Below are positions 7,681-15,817 of a stretch of DNA of 39,660 bases, piece by piece. The position numbers and the translations under genes were made by a program. The DNA is from Candidatus Borkfalkia avistercoris. Lineage in GTDB: Bacteria; Bacillota; Clostridia; Christensenellales; Borkfalkiaceae. The notes under the pieces are model-generated. The model worked only from the letters and a program-made list of their open reading frames with translations. It made no database searches and had not been told where the DNA came from. The stretch's first letter is position 1; every line of letters starts with the position of its first letter. The stretch lies in NCBI GenBank assembly GCA_019115995.1, contig DXCL01000043.1, forward strand, positions 1-39,660, read 5' to 3'.

Positions 7681-7705
7681 CATTCCTTTGCGTATATTCT
7701 ATAAT
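7677..7705 (+). promoter_or_regulatory. Consensus promoter of the AraC-type regulator
   Basis: TTGACA (7677-7682), a 17-bp spacer and TATAAT (7700-7705) form a perfect sigma-A promoter. The expected start point (about 7712) coincides with the ATG of the regulator. It overlaps one operator half-site, which suggests self-repression. Confidence 0.8.
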
Positions 7706-7711
7706 AAATAT

Positions 7712-8695
7712 ATGGACAGAGAGATCATTGAAAAGCTCATGCGCATCTCCGATGAAGAACGGGAGATCCTCAACGGGCAAAAAAATATCCGAAAGGACGA
7801 TTATACCCTTTCAGACAGTTTTATCATCAACAGCAAAAAGATGTTGAACGCGGACAAACAGATGGACTTCCGCCTGCATACGCGCTTTATCGACTTTCCC
7901 GATCACGGGCACGACTACATGGAATTCATGTACGTGTACGCGGGCACGATCACGCACGTGATCGAAGGAAAAAAAATCGTGCTGGAAAGCGGCGACATCT
8001 TGTTTCTGAACCGCCATATCCGCCACGGGGTGCTGCGCGCGGAGCGGGAAGATCTCGGCATCAACTTCATGGTGGCGGACGCCTTTCTTCAATACATCTT
8101 TCACAACGTGCAGGACAATCCCGTAATGAGCGGCTTCCTCACGCGCAATTTCGACCGCGCGGGCGAAGGGGAATATTTGCACTTCCGCATCAAAGACAAT
8201 TTTCCGATCAGAAACCTGATGGACAATCTTATCTATGCGCTTGCAAAACACACGGCGGACGACTATGTGATTTTAACGCAGCTGGTTTCGCTCCTCTTTT
8301 CCTACCTTTCCTATTATAAGGAAGCGCTCGCCAACAACATCACTTTGTCCTCGCCCGACGCCGTGTTGAAACAAAACGTATCCTCCTATATCGAGAGGCA
8401 CTATCCGAGCGCCCGCCTCCGCGAGCTTGCCGACGCGCTCGGATACACGCCGGAATACCTTTCCCGCCGCATCTCCTCGCTGTTCGGCTCGACCTTTCAG
8501 GAACTCGTCGTAAAAGAAAGATTGCGCGTCGCCGAACGACTGATCCTCACCACGCGGCTGAGCGTAGACGAGATCATTCGCACGGTAGGCTACGAAAATC
8601 AGAGCTATTTTCACAGGCTGTTCCGCGAAAAATTCGGAGATTCCCCCTTCCGATACCGCCAAAAACACCACGAAACGCAGGAGAGAGACGGCTGA
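7712..8695 (+). CDS. AraC-family regulator of the rhamnose operon
   Basis: The 327-residue protein has an N-terminal cupin sugar-sensing domain (FPDHGHDYMEFMYVYAGTITHVIEG, with the usual H-x-H-D-x-x-E pattern; FLNRHIRHGV) and a C-terminal double helix-turn-helix: LRELADALGYTPEYLSRRI, then LSVDEIIRTVGYENQSYFHRLFREKFG-type helices ending in the family's F-R-x-R. The ATG at 7712 is chosen because translation similarity begins there and the only good promoter sits too close for the upstream ATG at 7655 to be transcribed. No Shine-Dalgarno precedes it, so the mRNA may be leaderless. Divergent from rhaBAD and therefore most likely its L-rhamnose-responsive activator (RhaS/RhaR role). Confidence 0.88.
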   Translation: MDREIIEKLMRISDEEREILNGQKNIRKDDYTLSDSFIINSKKMLNADKQMDFRLHTRFIDFPDHGHDYMEFMYVYAGTITHVIEGKKIVLESGDILFLNRHIRHGVLRAEREDLGINFMVADAFLQYIFHNVQDNPVMSGFLTRNFDRAGEGEYLHFRIKDNFPIRNLMDNLIYALAKHTADDYVILTQLVSLLFSYLSYYKEALANNITLSSPDAVLKQNVSSYIERHYPSARLRELADALGYTPEYLSRRISSLFGSTFQELVVKERLRVAERLILTTRLSVDEIIRTVGYENQSYFHRLFREKFGDSPFRYRQKHHETQERDG

Positions 8696-8715
8696 CCGTC
8701 TCTCTCCTTATTTTT
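8680..8715 (+). terminator. Terminator of the AraC-type gene, overlapping its stop codon
   Basis: GGAGAGAGACGG (8680-8691) pairs perfectly with 8696-8707, leaving a 4-nt loop CTGA whose last three bases are the TGA stop. TTATTTTT follows. The convergent hemL transcript meets the same hairpin from the other side. Confidence 0.8.
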
Positions 8716-8730
8716 GTCGTCTGAAATTTT

Positions 8731-10014
8731 TTATCCGTTCCCTTTCAGCGCCTGCCCGCAGGCGAAAGCGATCGCGGAGCAGGTCTTTCCGATGTGTTCC
8801 TCCGTATGCGCGGCGGAGAGGAACATCGCCTCGAACTGAGACGGCGCCACATATATCCCTCGCTCCTGCATGGCGGCAAAATACTCTGCAAACGCCGCGA
8901 GATCGCATTTTTTTACGTCTGCATAGCTTGCGGGTGCCTCTTTTGCGAAAAACGGGGAAAGCAGGCTCCCCACGCGGTTTACGGGAACGCCCGCCTCGCG
9001 GTACGCGCTTTCGAGTTCCGCGCCCTTCTCTTCGAGAGAGGGATAGATCTCGTCTTTATACTTTTCGAGGATCTCCAACGTTTTCAGCCCTGCCGCCGTC
9101 GCCGCGGGATTGCCCGAAAGGGTGCCCGCCTGATACACTTTGCCCGAAGGCGCGACGCACTGCATGATCTCCCTCTTTCCCGCATACGCCGCGAGCGGCA
9201 TGCCGCCGCCTATGATCTTTCCGAACGCAAAAAGGTCGGGTCTGACCCCGTAAAGCGCCGCCGCGCCGCCGAAGGATACGCGAAAGCCCGTGATCACTTC
9301 GTCGAAAATGAGCAGCGCGCCGTTCGCATCGCACAGCCGCCGCAGCGCCTGCAAAAAGCCCGGCGCGGGAGGCACTACCCCCATATTCGCCGCGACCGGT
9401 TCGACGATGACGCACGCGACCTCTCCCCTGTTCGAGTTGAAAAGCGCCTCCGCGCTCGCGGGATCGTTGTAGTCCGCCACGAGAGTTTCCCGCGCGTAAG
9501 AAGCGGGCACGCCGGCGCTGTCGGGCATGGCGCCCGTAAGGCAACCCGAACCCGCCTTGACGAGCAGGCCGTCGGAATGGCCGTGATAGCACCCCTCGAA
9601 TTTTATGATCTTATCCCTGCCCGTATATCCGCGCGCGAGACGGATCGCCGACATGCACGCCTCCGTGCCGGAATTGACGAGCCGCGCCATCTCCGCGCCC
9701 GAAGCCGCGCAGATCGCTTCTGCAAGGCGCGTTTCCCTGCCCGTCGGCGCGCCGAAAGACAGCCCGTCCGCTGCGGCGGACTGCACGGCGGCGACCACCT
9801 CGCTTCGCGCGTGCCCCAAAATGAGCGGGCCCCAGCTCATCACGTAATCGACGAACCTGTTTCCGTCTGCGTCTTCGATCGTGTCGCCCTTCCCTCGGGC
9901 GATAAAGAGAGGCGCGCCGCCGACCGCGCGGTAGGCGCGCACGGGCGAATCCACGCCGCCCGGCAAAACCCGCTTCGCCTCCTCGAACAGCCTTTGCGAA
10001 TTTGTCTTATTCAT
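8731..10014 (-). CDS. hemL: Glutamate-1-semialdehyde 2,1-aminomutase
   Basis: This PLP enzyme (427 residues, normal length) converts glutamate-1-semialdehyde to 5-aminolevulinate. Visible family segments are the N-terminal LPGGVDSPVRAYRAVGG, the substrate/PLP loop VNSGTEACMSAIRLARGYTG, CYHGHSDGLLVKAGSG, the cofactor strand LIFDEVITGFR, and FGKIIGGGMP with the Schiff-base lysine. It is the last gene of the minus-strand tetrapyrrole operon, 18 bp after the hemB stop. With hemA it provides the C5 route to aminolevulinate. Confidence 0.97.
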   Translation of the reverse strand: MNKTNSQRLFEEAKRVLPGGVDSPVRAYRAVGGAPLFIARGKGDTIEDADGNRFVDYVMSWGPLILGHARSEVVAAVQSAAADGLSFGAPTGRETRLAEAICAASGAEMARLVNSGTEACMSAIRLARGYTGRDKIIKFEGCYHGHSDGLLVKAGSGCLTGAMPDSAGVPASYARETLVADYNDPASAEALFNSNRGEVACVIVEPVAANMGVVPPAPGFLQALRRLCDANGALLIFDEVITGFRVSFGGAAALYGVRPDLFAFGKIIGGGMPLAAYAGKREIMQCVAPSGKVYQAGTLSGNPAATAAGLKTLEILEKYKDEIYPSLEEKGAELESAYREAGVPVNRVGSLLSPFFAKEAPASYADVKKCDLAAFAEYFAAMQERGIYVAPSQFEAMFLSAAHTEEHIGKTCSAIAFACGQALKGNG

Positions 10015-10032
10015 CTTTTGCCCTCTTTTGCC

Positions 10033-11016
10033 CTATTCATCTTCGCTCCTCTGCCAGCGCGCAAAATCGAGTGCGTGATAGGTAATCACGATGTCTGCGC
10101 CCGCACGGAAAAACGCGGTCATGATCTCCGTTACCGTACGCTTTTCGTCCAGCCAGCCCTCCTTTGCCGCCGCTTTGACCATCGCATATTCCCCGCTCAC
10201 GTTGTACACCGCAAGGGGAAGGAGGGTATTTTCCCGCGCGCTCTTCACGACGTCGAGAAAGGCGAGCGCAGGCTTGACCATAACGATATCAGCGCCCTCC
10301 CGCTCGTCTGCAAGGATCTCGCGGAGCGCTTCGCGCGCGTTGCGCACGTCCATTTGGTACGATTTTCTGTCTCCCGATTTCGGGGCGGAATCCGCCGCGT
10401 CGCGGAAAGGCCCGTAAAAGGCGGAGGCAAATTTTGCGCTGTACGCCATGATCGGCAGGGAGAAAAACCCCGCGCCGTCCAGCGCGCCGCGTATCGCCTC
10501 TACCACGCCGTCCATCATAGACGACGGCGCGACCATATCCGCCCCCGCCCTCGCCGCGGCGAGCGCCGCCTCAGTGTGCAGCGGCAAAGAGGCGTCGTTC
10601 TCCACCTCCCCTCCGATGAGCGCGCCGCAGTGCCCGTGCGAAGTGTATTCGCAAAGGCAAATATCCGCTATGACGAGAAAACCCTTTCTCTTCCCGCGGC
10701 AATATTCTTTGAGAAAGCGGATCGCGCGGGGAACGACGCCGTTTTCGTCGTACGCGCCGCTGCCCGCCTCGTCTTTCTTTTCGGGAATGCCGAACAGCAT
10801 CACCCCCGCTATGCCCGCCTGCATCACGGCGTCGGCGACCTCCCGCAATCTGTCGACGGAATAGCGCCACACGCCGGGCATGGAGGGCACCTCCTCTTTC
10901 ACGTTCTCGCCGAAGCGGACGAACACGGGATAAACGAGCTTGCGGACGTCTGCCCTCGTTTCGGCAACGAGCCCGCGCAGCATTCCGTTTTTGCGAAGTC
11001 TTCTCAATCTCTGCAT
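10033..11016 (-). CDS. hemB: Porphobilinogen synthase (delta-aminolevulinate dehydratase)
   Basis: This condenses two 5-aminolevulinates into porphobilinogen. The start at 11016 (MQRLRRLRKNG, 327 residues, family-typical) is set by AAAGGAG six bases upstream; the frame extends further up only inside cobA-hemD. The zinc-type active site DICLCEYTSHGHCG with its three cysteines is intact, so this is a Zn-dependent rather than Mg-only form. The two active-site lysines lie in MAYSAKFAS and MVKPAL. The start overlaps the end of cobA-hemD by 13 bp, indicating coupled translation. Confidence 0.96.
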   Translation of the reverse strand: MQRLRRLRKNGMLRGLVAETRADVRKLVYPVFVRFGENVKEEVPSMPGVWRYSVDRLREVADAVMQAGIAGVMLFGIPEKKDEAGSGAYDENGVVPRAIRFLKEYCRGKRKGFLVIADICLCEYTSHGHCGALIGGEVENDASLPLHTEAALAAARAGADMVAPSSMMDGVVEAIRGALDGAGFFSLPIMAYSAKFASAFYGPFRDAADSAPKSGDRKSYQMDVRNAREALREILADEREGADIVMVKPALAFLDVVKSARENTLLPLAVYNVSGEYAMVKAAAKEGWLDEKRTVTEIMTAFFRAGADIVITYHALDFARWQRSEDE

Positions 11017-12431
11017 GTTTTCTCCTTTTGCGCGGCCATCGCGCGCACAAGCGCCTCCGCCGAAGCGTTTTCCGCGACGATCGGCGCATAGCCGCGCTCT
11101 CTGAGCGCGCGCGCCGTTTCCTCCCCTATGGCGACGGGCAGCGCGCCCTTCGGCAGCGCGCACCGATCCAGCAGGGCGCGCACCCCGCCCGCCGAGGAAA
11201 AGGTAATAAACTGCGCGCCTTCGAGCGCGCGGTCTGCACGCGCGAGCGCCCGCTCGTCGGATACGGTATCGTACAGGTCGAACTGCACACCCGCGCCGCT
11301 TAGCGCGGGGCTTCCCTGCGCCGCGCGCAAAAGCGCCGTCCTCTCCTTATCGGAGCCGCGCGCCTTCAATGCCTCCGCAAGCGCCTCTGCGGTGTAGTTT
11401 TTCGGCATGACGTCCGCATGAAAACCGAATTTTCCGAGCGCCTCCGCCGTCGCTCCGCCGATGACGGCGAATTTTTTATTGCCGAAAGCGCGCAGGTCGA
11501 TCCCCTTTTCCCGCACACGTTCGAAGAAGACTCTCACGCCGTTCGCCGAAGTAAAAACGAGCCAGTCGAACGCGGAGATCTGCGCAAAAAAGGCGTCGAA
11601 ATCCCTTTGCCTTACCGCAAGGTGGCAAAGCCCCGCCGCGCGGAACCCCGCCGCCCGCATGAGGGGCAAAACGCGGGATACGTGCGCTTTTGTTCCCGTG
11701 GCTACGGCGCGCGGCGCGTTTTCCGACAGGCCCGCACCGAAGGCGCACACCCCGCCTACGACCACGGTCATGGGCGCGGGCAGTTTTTCCGCTTCCTTTC
11801 CGACGTCTTTCAGCAAACAGCGCGCCGCTGCGCCGTCGGCAAACCCCGCTCGGGAAATGACCGCGGCGGGCGTATCCTCCCGCATGCCGCCGCCGATCAG
11901 TCCGCGCGCGATGCTTTCCGCCGCCGCTTTCGCCATCAGAAATACGAGCGTATCCTCTTCCTTTGCATAACGGGCAAAATCCGCTTCTCCTTCCTCCGTA
12001 TGCGCCGCGACGACGCGGAAGCCGCGCGAGAGCCCCCTGTGCGTAACGGGTATGCCGAAGAGTTCCGCCGCGGCGACCGCGCCGGTAACTCCGGGCACGC
12101 ATTCGGCGTAAACGCCCGCCCTTTTGAGCGCAAGCAGTTCCTCGCCGCCCCGCCCGAACACGAACGGGTCTCCCCCTTTGAGCCGCACGGTACAAGGATA
12201 TTTTGCCGCGCATTCCGCGAGCAGCGCGTTGATCTCCTCCTGCGCCATGCCGTGCGCGCCCGCGCGCTTTCCCGCAAAGATCTTCCGGCAGGAAGGCTTT
12301 GCAAGGCGCAGGATCTCCTCGTCTATCAGGCTGTCGTAAACGAGACAGTCGCATGCCCCGATCAGTTCCGCCCCGCGCAGGGTGAGAGAGCCCTCACCGC
12401 AGCCTGCGCCTACAAGGTATACGGTATTCAT
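11004..12431 (-). CDS. cobA-hemD: Fused uroporphyrinogen-III methyltransferase / uroporphyrinogen-III synthase
   Basis: The 475-residue two-domain protein has an N-terminal SUMT/CobA methylase (about 1-240) beginning VYLVGAGCGEGSLTLRGAEL, with CLVYDSLIDEEIL, VRLKGGDPFVFGRGGEE and CVPGVTGAVAAAE. These bind S-adenosylmethionine and uroporphyrinogen III and yield precorrin-2. The C-terminal half (about 245-475) is a HemD-type synthase (VFTSANGVRVFFERV; ITFSSAGGVRALLD; AIGEETARALRERGY), which closes and flips the linear tetrapyrrole. This fusion is common in Clostridia. The start overlaps the hemC stop by 4 bp (ATGA), and the end overlaps hemB. It directs tetrapyrroles toward siroheme or cobamide rather than heme. 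Confidence 0.95.
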   Translation of the reverse strand: MNTVYLVGAGCGEGSLTLRGAELIGACDCLVYDSLIDEEILRLAKPSCRKIFAGKRAGAHGMAQEEINALLAECAAKYPCTVRLKGGDPFVFGRGGEELLALKRAGVYAECVPGVTGAVAAAELFGIPVTHRGLSRGFRVVAAHTEEGEADFARYAKEEDTLVFLMAKAAAESIARGLIGGGMREDTPAAVISRAGFADGAAARCLLKDVGKEAEKLPAPMTVVVGGVCAFGAGLSENAPRAVATGTKAHVSRVLPLMRAAGFRAAGLCHLAVRQRDFDAFFAQISAFDWLVFTSANGVRVFFERVREKGIDLRAFGNKKFAVIGGATAEALGKFGFHADVMPKNYTAEALAEALKARGSDKERTALLRAAQGSPALSGAGVQFDLYDTVSDERALARADRALEGAQFITFSSAGGVRALLDRCALPKGALPVAIGEETARALRERGYAPIVAENASAEALVRAMAAQKEKTCRD

Positions 12432-13240
12432 GACAGTTTCCCCGCGAGCGCGGCGACGCTCTCCTCGCCCGCATAGGGAAGGAAGCAGATCTTCCCCTCC
12501 TTCTGCGCGTAGAGCATTCTGCCGTCAAAATAGGCGCCGAGCCCGCCCGAGCAGTCTCCGCCGAGCGCGCGCTGCAATTTTCGTTCCGTGCGGGCGGCAA
12601 GGCTCGTTTCCCGATCGTCTATCAGAGCGCCCGCACCGCCTTCGACGGCGATGATCCCCTGGCACGCCGCGGGAACGCACTCTTCGGGCAAAAACGGGCG
12701 CACCCCCGCGCGCGGATCGCAAAAAGCGCCGCGCGCATCGATCAGTCCCAGCCGTTCCAATCCCGCCGCCGCGAGCACGAGCGCGTCGAACTCCCCTGCA
12801 AACAGTTTTTTGAGCCGGGTATCCACATTGCCGCGCACGTGCAGTATCTGCGCCTGCGGGCAAAGCGCCTTTGCCGCCGCCGCGCGGCGGGGCGAACCCG
12901 TACCGACGCGGCGGATCTCCTCGTTTTTAAGATACACGAAAACGTCGCGCGCGTTACCGCGGGGCAAGCAGAAAAAGCCGTCTTTTTCCTCTCCCGCGGG
13001 GAGATCTTTCGCCGAGTGCACGGCAACGTCTATCTCTCCCCGCCCGATCATTTCGGAAAACACGTCGGTAAACGCGCCCCTGCCGAGTTCTGCCAGAGAA
13101 GCGTGCACGTCTGCGTCTCCCCTCGTTCTGACGGGCACGATCTCCGCGGCATAGCCCGCCCTCTCGAACGCCGCCGCAGCGAGGCGCGCCTGCGCGAGCG
13201 CCAACGCCGACCCCCGCGTGCCGATCCTTATTTTTTTCAT
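12428..13240 (-). CDS. hemC: Hydroxymethylbilane synthase (porphobilinogen deaminase), short form
   Basis: It polymerises four porphobilinogens. IGTRGSALALAQ at the N-terminus, HSAKDLP with the catalytic D79, TGSPRRAA, HVRGNVDTRL, and ALGGDCSGG with C230, which should carry the dipyrromethane cofactor, are all present. At 270 residues it is about 40 shorter than E. coli HemC (313); most of the loss is in the C-terminal domain after the cofactor cysteine. Both junctions are 4-bp ATGA overlaps (sirC upstream, cobA-hemD downstream). Confidence 0.95.
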   Translation of the reverse strand: MKKIRIGTRGSALALAQARLAAAAFERAGYAAEIVPVRTRGDADVHASLAELGRGAFTDVFSEMIGRGEIDVAVHSAKDLPAGEEKDGFFCLPRGNARDVFVYLKNEEIRRVGTGSPRRAAAAKALCPQAQILHVRGNVDTRLKKLFAGEFDALVLAAAGLERLGLIDARGAFCDPRAGVRPFLPEECVPAACQGIIAVEGGAGALIDDRETSLAARTERKLQRALGGDCSGGLGAYFDGRMLYAQKEGKICFLPYAGEESVAALAGKLS

Positions 13241-13758
13241 CTTTCCCCCCTTCCGAATGCCGCGGCGACGCAGCTCTCGTATCCGGCGCCGCCCCGCAGT
13301 TTTTCCGCCTCGCGCGCGATCTCTTCCAGATTTTCCGGAAGAACCGACTCGATATACTCTCTGAGCGCAGCCGCGAGCGCGGGAGAGGAGCCGCCCGTGG
13401 AAATGCCTATCGTTACGTTTCCCCGCACGATGAGCGCGGGGAAATAGAAATCGCAGTTGTTTTTGTCGTCTACGCTGTTTACGGGAACGCCCGCTTCGCG
13501 GCAGTCGCGCGCGATGCGCGCGTTGAGCTCCCCGTCGTCCGTCGCGGCGATGACGAGATCCGCCCCGCGCACGAGCGCCGCCTCATACTCCTCCGCGCAA
13601 ACAAACCGCGAGAGCGCGGGGCACGCCTCTTTCGCGCATACGCGTATATTTACCCCGAAGGGCAGCAGTTTTTCCGCCTTGCGCAGCGCCACCGTTCCCC
13701 CTCCCACGATCAGGCAGTTCTTGCCCTCTATATCCTTCATAAAGGGAAAACACTTCAT
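13237..13758 (-). CDS. Precorrin-2 dehydrogenase (siroheme synthase, SirC/CysG-N type)
   Basis: The 173-residue NAD-dependent dehydrogenase oxidises precorrin-2 to sirohydrochlorin. It begins MKCFPFMKDIEGKNCLIVGGG, with the dinucleotide loop GGGTVALRKAE (about 19-29). DLVIAATDDGELN and VNSVDDKNNCDFYFPA contain the Asp that serves in dehydrogenation and chelation in Met8p/CysG. GISTGGSSPALA starts the helical dimerisation region. The start at 13758 is set by GAGGAAGAGGA and by the 4-bp overlap with the hemA stop; the longer upstream frame is a hemA shadow. Whether it also inserts iron, as Met8p and CysG do, cannot be decided; no separate ferrochelatase lies nearby. Confidence 0.9.
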   Translation of the reverse strand: MKCFPFMKDIEGKNCLIVGGGTVALRKAEKLLPFGVNIRVCAKEACPALSRFVCAEEYEAALVRGADLVIAATDDGELNARIARDCREAGVPVNSVDDKNNCDFYFPALIVRGNVTIGISTGGSSPALAAALREYIESVLPENLEEIAREAEKLRGGAGYESCVAAAFGRGER

Positions 13759-14813
13759 TCCTCTTCCTCCGCGCGGCGCATGTATTCGCAAAATGCCGCA
13801 GGATCGCGCTTTCTGAGCGCGTATAGTTTCTTTTTTTCCTCTTCGGAAAGCTCCTTCAAAAACGGCGCGCGCCGCCGCGCATACTCGCCCGCAAAATACT
13901 CTGCAAGGCAGACGGAAACGACGCTTTCCGCCTCCGCCGCAGCCGCCCGCTTTTTGGCGTTGTTTTCTTCCGCCGCGGCGCGGAAGCCGTCTATTCCCAA
14001 CAGCCTGCAACCGGCGAGCGAGCCTACGCCCTCGTCGATGTCGGGCGGAACGGAAAGATCGATAAACAGCCTGTTTTTGCCGTCTTTGCATGCCTCGGCG
14101 GTCTTTTCGAGCGCAAAAACCGTATGCAGGGAGGCGGTGCAGGATATGACCGCGTCCGCCTCTTTTAACAGATCGTACCGCATTTCATAGGGCGCGGCCG
14201 CCGCGCCTGCCGCCTCCGCGCGGCGGCCGTGCCGCCGGGAAGTGGCCGTAACGCACGCGCCGCCCGCAAGGAGATTTTTCAGCACGGAGGAACCGATCTT
14301 TCCCGTCGCTCCCACGAGCAGAACGCGCGCTCCCTCCGGCTTGAAGCGGAACACTTCGTTCGCGGCGAGCGTCGCGAGCGAGCAGGCAAAGGAAGAGATC
14401 TTCGTCTGTTCGCGCACGCGCTTTCCGCAAGACAGCGCAGACTGAAAGGCGGCGTCGAGCCCGCGCGAAGAGCCGAGAGAGCGCGCCTCCCCGTATGCGT
14501 CTCTGATCTGCCCCAGTATCTCGTCTTCTCCCACAAGCATGGAGCACAGCCCCGCCGCGAGCCGAAAGAGATGTTTTTCCGCTTCCTCCTCGTCATAAAA
14601 AACGAACGGGCAATCCCGCGCAAAGGCTTGCAGCGCGACTTCGCCGTCCTCCCTGTTTCCGCGATAATAGAGCTCCGTCCTGTTGCAGGTAACGAGAGCG
14701 ATCGCGCCTTGGGGCAGCGACTTCATGATCTCGGCGCGCTGTACCGAAGAAAAGGCGACCCGCCGCCTGATCGCGACGTCCGCCTTTTTATGATCGAGCG
14801 ATAAACATTTCAT
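13755..14813 (-). CDS. hemA: Glutamyl-tRNA reductase, short form
   Basis: It reduces glutamyl-tRNA(Glu) to glutamate-1-semialdehyde with NADPH, the first step of the C5 pathway. The catalytic cysteine is C43 in VTCNRTELYY. VGEDEILGQIRDAY and SCGKRVREQTKI follow, then the NADPH domain LLVGATGKIGSSVLKNLL and the VISCTAS and DLSVPPDI strands. At 352 residues it is shorter than E. coli HemA (418). The catalytic and nucleotide domains are full-sized and the C-terminal dimerisation helices appear trimmed. The next gene upstream (14881) is 67 bp away across a hairpin; no separate promoter is visible. Confidence 0.94.
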   Translation of the reverse strand: MKCLSLDHKKADVAIRRRVAFSSVQRAEIMKSLPQGAIALVTCNRTELYYRGNREDGEVALQAFARDCPFVFYDEEEAEKHLFRLAAGLCSMLVGEDEILGQIRDAYGEARSLGSSRGLDAAFQSALSCGKRVREQTKISSFACSLATLAANEVFRFKPEGARVLLVGATGKIGSSVLKNLLAGGACVTATSRRHGRRAEAAGAAAAPYEMRYDLLKEADAVISCTASLHTVFALEKTAEACKDGKNRLFIDLSVPPDIDEGVGSLAGCRLLGIDGFRAAAEENNAKKRAAAAEAESVVSVCLAEYFAGEYARRRAPFLKELSEEEKKKLYALRKRDPAAFCEYMRRAEEEE

Positions 14814-14850
14814 AAGCTATTTTTCCGCCCGCAAGGGCGCGATATGCAAA

Positions 14851-14869
14851 GAGGGGCGCTCCGCCCCTC
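14851..14869. terminator. GC-rich hairpin between the sulfite-reductase-like gene and hemA
   Basis: GAGGGGC (14851-14857) and GCCCCTC (14863-14869) form a 7-bp stem with a 5-nt loop. On the minus strand only TTT follows, so it is at best a weak terminator. A partial terminator or processing site that lowers hem expression relative to the first gene is possible. Confidence 0.4.
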
Positions 14870-14880
14870 CGCCGATACGG

Positions 14881-15768
14881 TCATTCGCCGATAAGCCTTC
14901 TTTCTACGTTTTCAAAACCCAGCCTTGCGACGGTGTCGGCAAAGCGTTCGCCGTCGATGCCCTCGTCGCGGAACAACAGGATCGCCCGCTCTATCACGGA
15001 CATCACTTCCTCTTCGTCCGTAAATATTTTCGACATCGCGCGCCCCTGCGCCACGCGCTTGCCCCATCTGCCGCCGAGATAAATTTTGTAGCCGTTCCGA
15101 TAATCGGTAACGGCGCCGAACGGACACATGTATCTGCACCTGCCGCAATGATTGCACTCTTCGGCGGGGATCACGATCTTTCCCTCGCGCACCTGCGCGA
15201 TCCTGATCGGGCACGCCGTTTCCACGCGGCATTTTTTACAGCCGCGGCACTTGTCGGGATAAACGGTCGGCATACGCTGGCCGATCACGCCCACGTCGTT
15301 CAGGTCGGGCTTTACGCAGTTGTTGGGGCAGCCGCCCACCGCGATCTTGAATTTATGCGGCAGAGAGATCTCCCGCATTCCTTCGTAAAAGCGCTTATGT
15401 ATCTTTTCGGAGAGCGCAAAGGTGTCGATCAATCCGTACTGGCAGGTCGTTCCCTTGCAGGATACGACGGGGCGCACCTTTTTGCCCGTTCCGCCCGTAT
15501 ACAGCCCGTGCTCCGCCAGAAACGCGCGCAGCGGCTCTATATTTTCATATTTTACGCCCTGTATCTCTATCGTGAGGCGGACGGTCATGGCGAGCTCGCC
15601 CGAGCCGAATTTTTCAGCCGCCTCCGCGAGCGCCCTGTGCTGCGCCGCCGAGATCTTGCCGTTCACCGTGATGACGCGCGCGTTGAACACGTCGGGATAG
15701 CGCTTGTCCTGCAAAAATCCCAACCCTTTCACGCGCCTGATCTCGTCTGCCGATACCGTATATTCCAT
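14881..15768 (-). CDS. Siroheme/[4Fe-4S] nitrite/sulfite-reductase-like protein with two ferredoxin clusters
   Basis: The 295-residue cytoplasmic protein has three parts: a sulfite/nitrite reductase ferredoxin-like half domain (about 25-90), a catalytic siroheme domain (100-165), and a 2x[4Fe-4S] ferredoxin module (172-218). Siroheme/cluster ligands are C104 and C109 in SCKGTTC and C147 and C151 in GGCPNNC; the latter is followed by VKPDLNDVGV, as in the family signature. Ferredoxin cysteines lie in CRGCKKCRVETACP and CNHCGRCRYMCP. This resembles anaerobic sulfite reductase subunit C (AsrC) and small Dsr-like proteins; asrA and asrB are absent. The start at 15768 (MEYTVSAD) follows GGGCGGG. 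It is the first gene of the operon that makes siroheme, so it is presumably the consumer of that cofactor. Substrate (sulfite, nitrite or other) is not determined. Confidence 0.88.
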   Translation of the reverse strand: MEYTVSADEIRRVKGLGFLQDKRYPDVFNARVITVNGKISAAQHRALAEAAEKFGSGELAMTVRLTIEIQGVKYENIEPLRAFLAEHGLYTGGTGKKVRPVVSCKGTTCQYGLIDTFALSEKIHKRFYEGMREISLPHKFKIAVGGCPNNCVKPDLNDVGVIGQRMPTVYPDKCRGCKKCRVETACPIRIAQVREGKIVIPAEECNHCGRCRYMCPFGAVTDYRNGYKIYLGGRWGKRVAQGRAMSKIFTDEEEVMSVIERAILLFRDEGIDGERFADTVARLGFENVERRLIGE

Positions 15769-15817
15769 AATGACCCGCCCTTTGCCGCGTCTTCGGCGGC
15801 GCATTCTTTTCGGTTCT

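Noticed and set aside
8794-11091. 765-codon open frame on the plus strand opposite hemL and hemB
   Set aside because: Arg-, Ala- and His-rich translation with no domain, lying antisense to two unmistakable hem genes. It is a by-product of GC-rich third codon positions.
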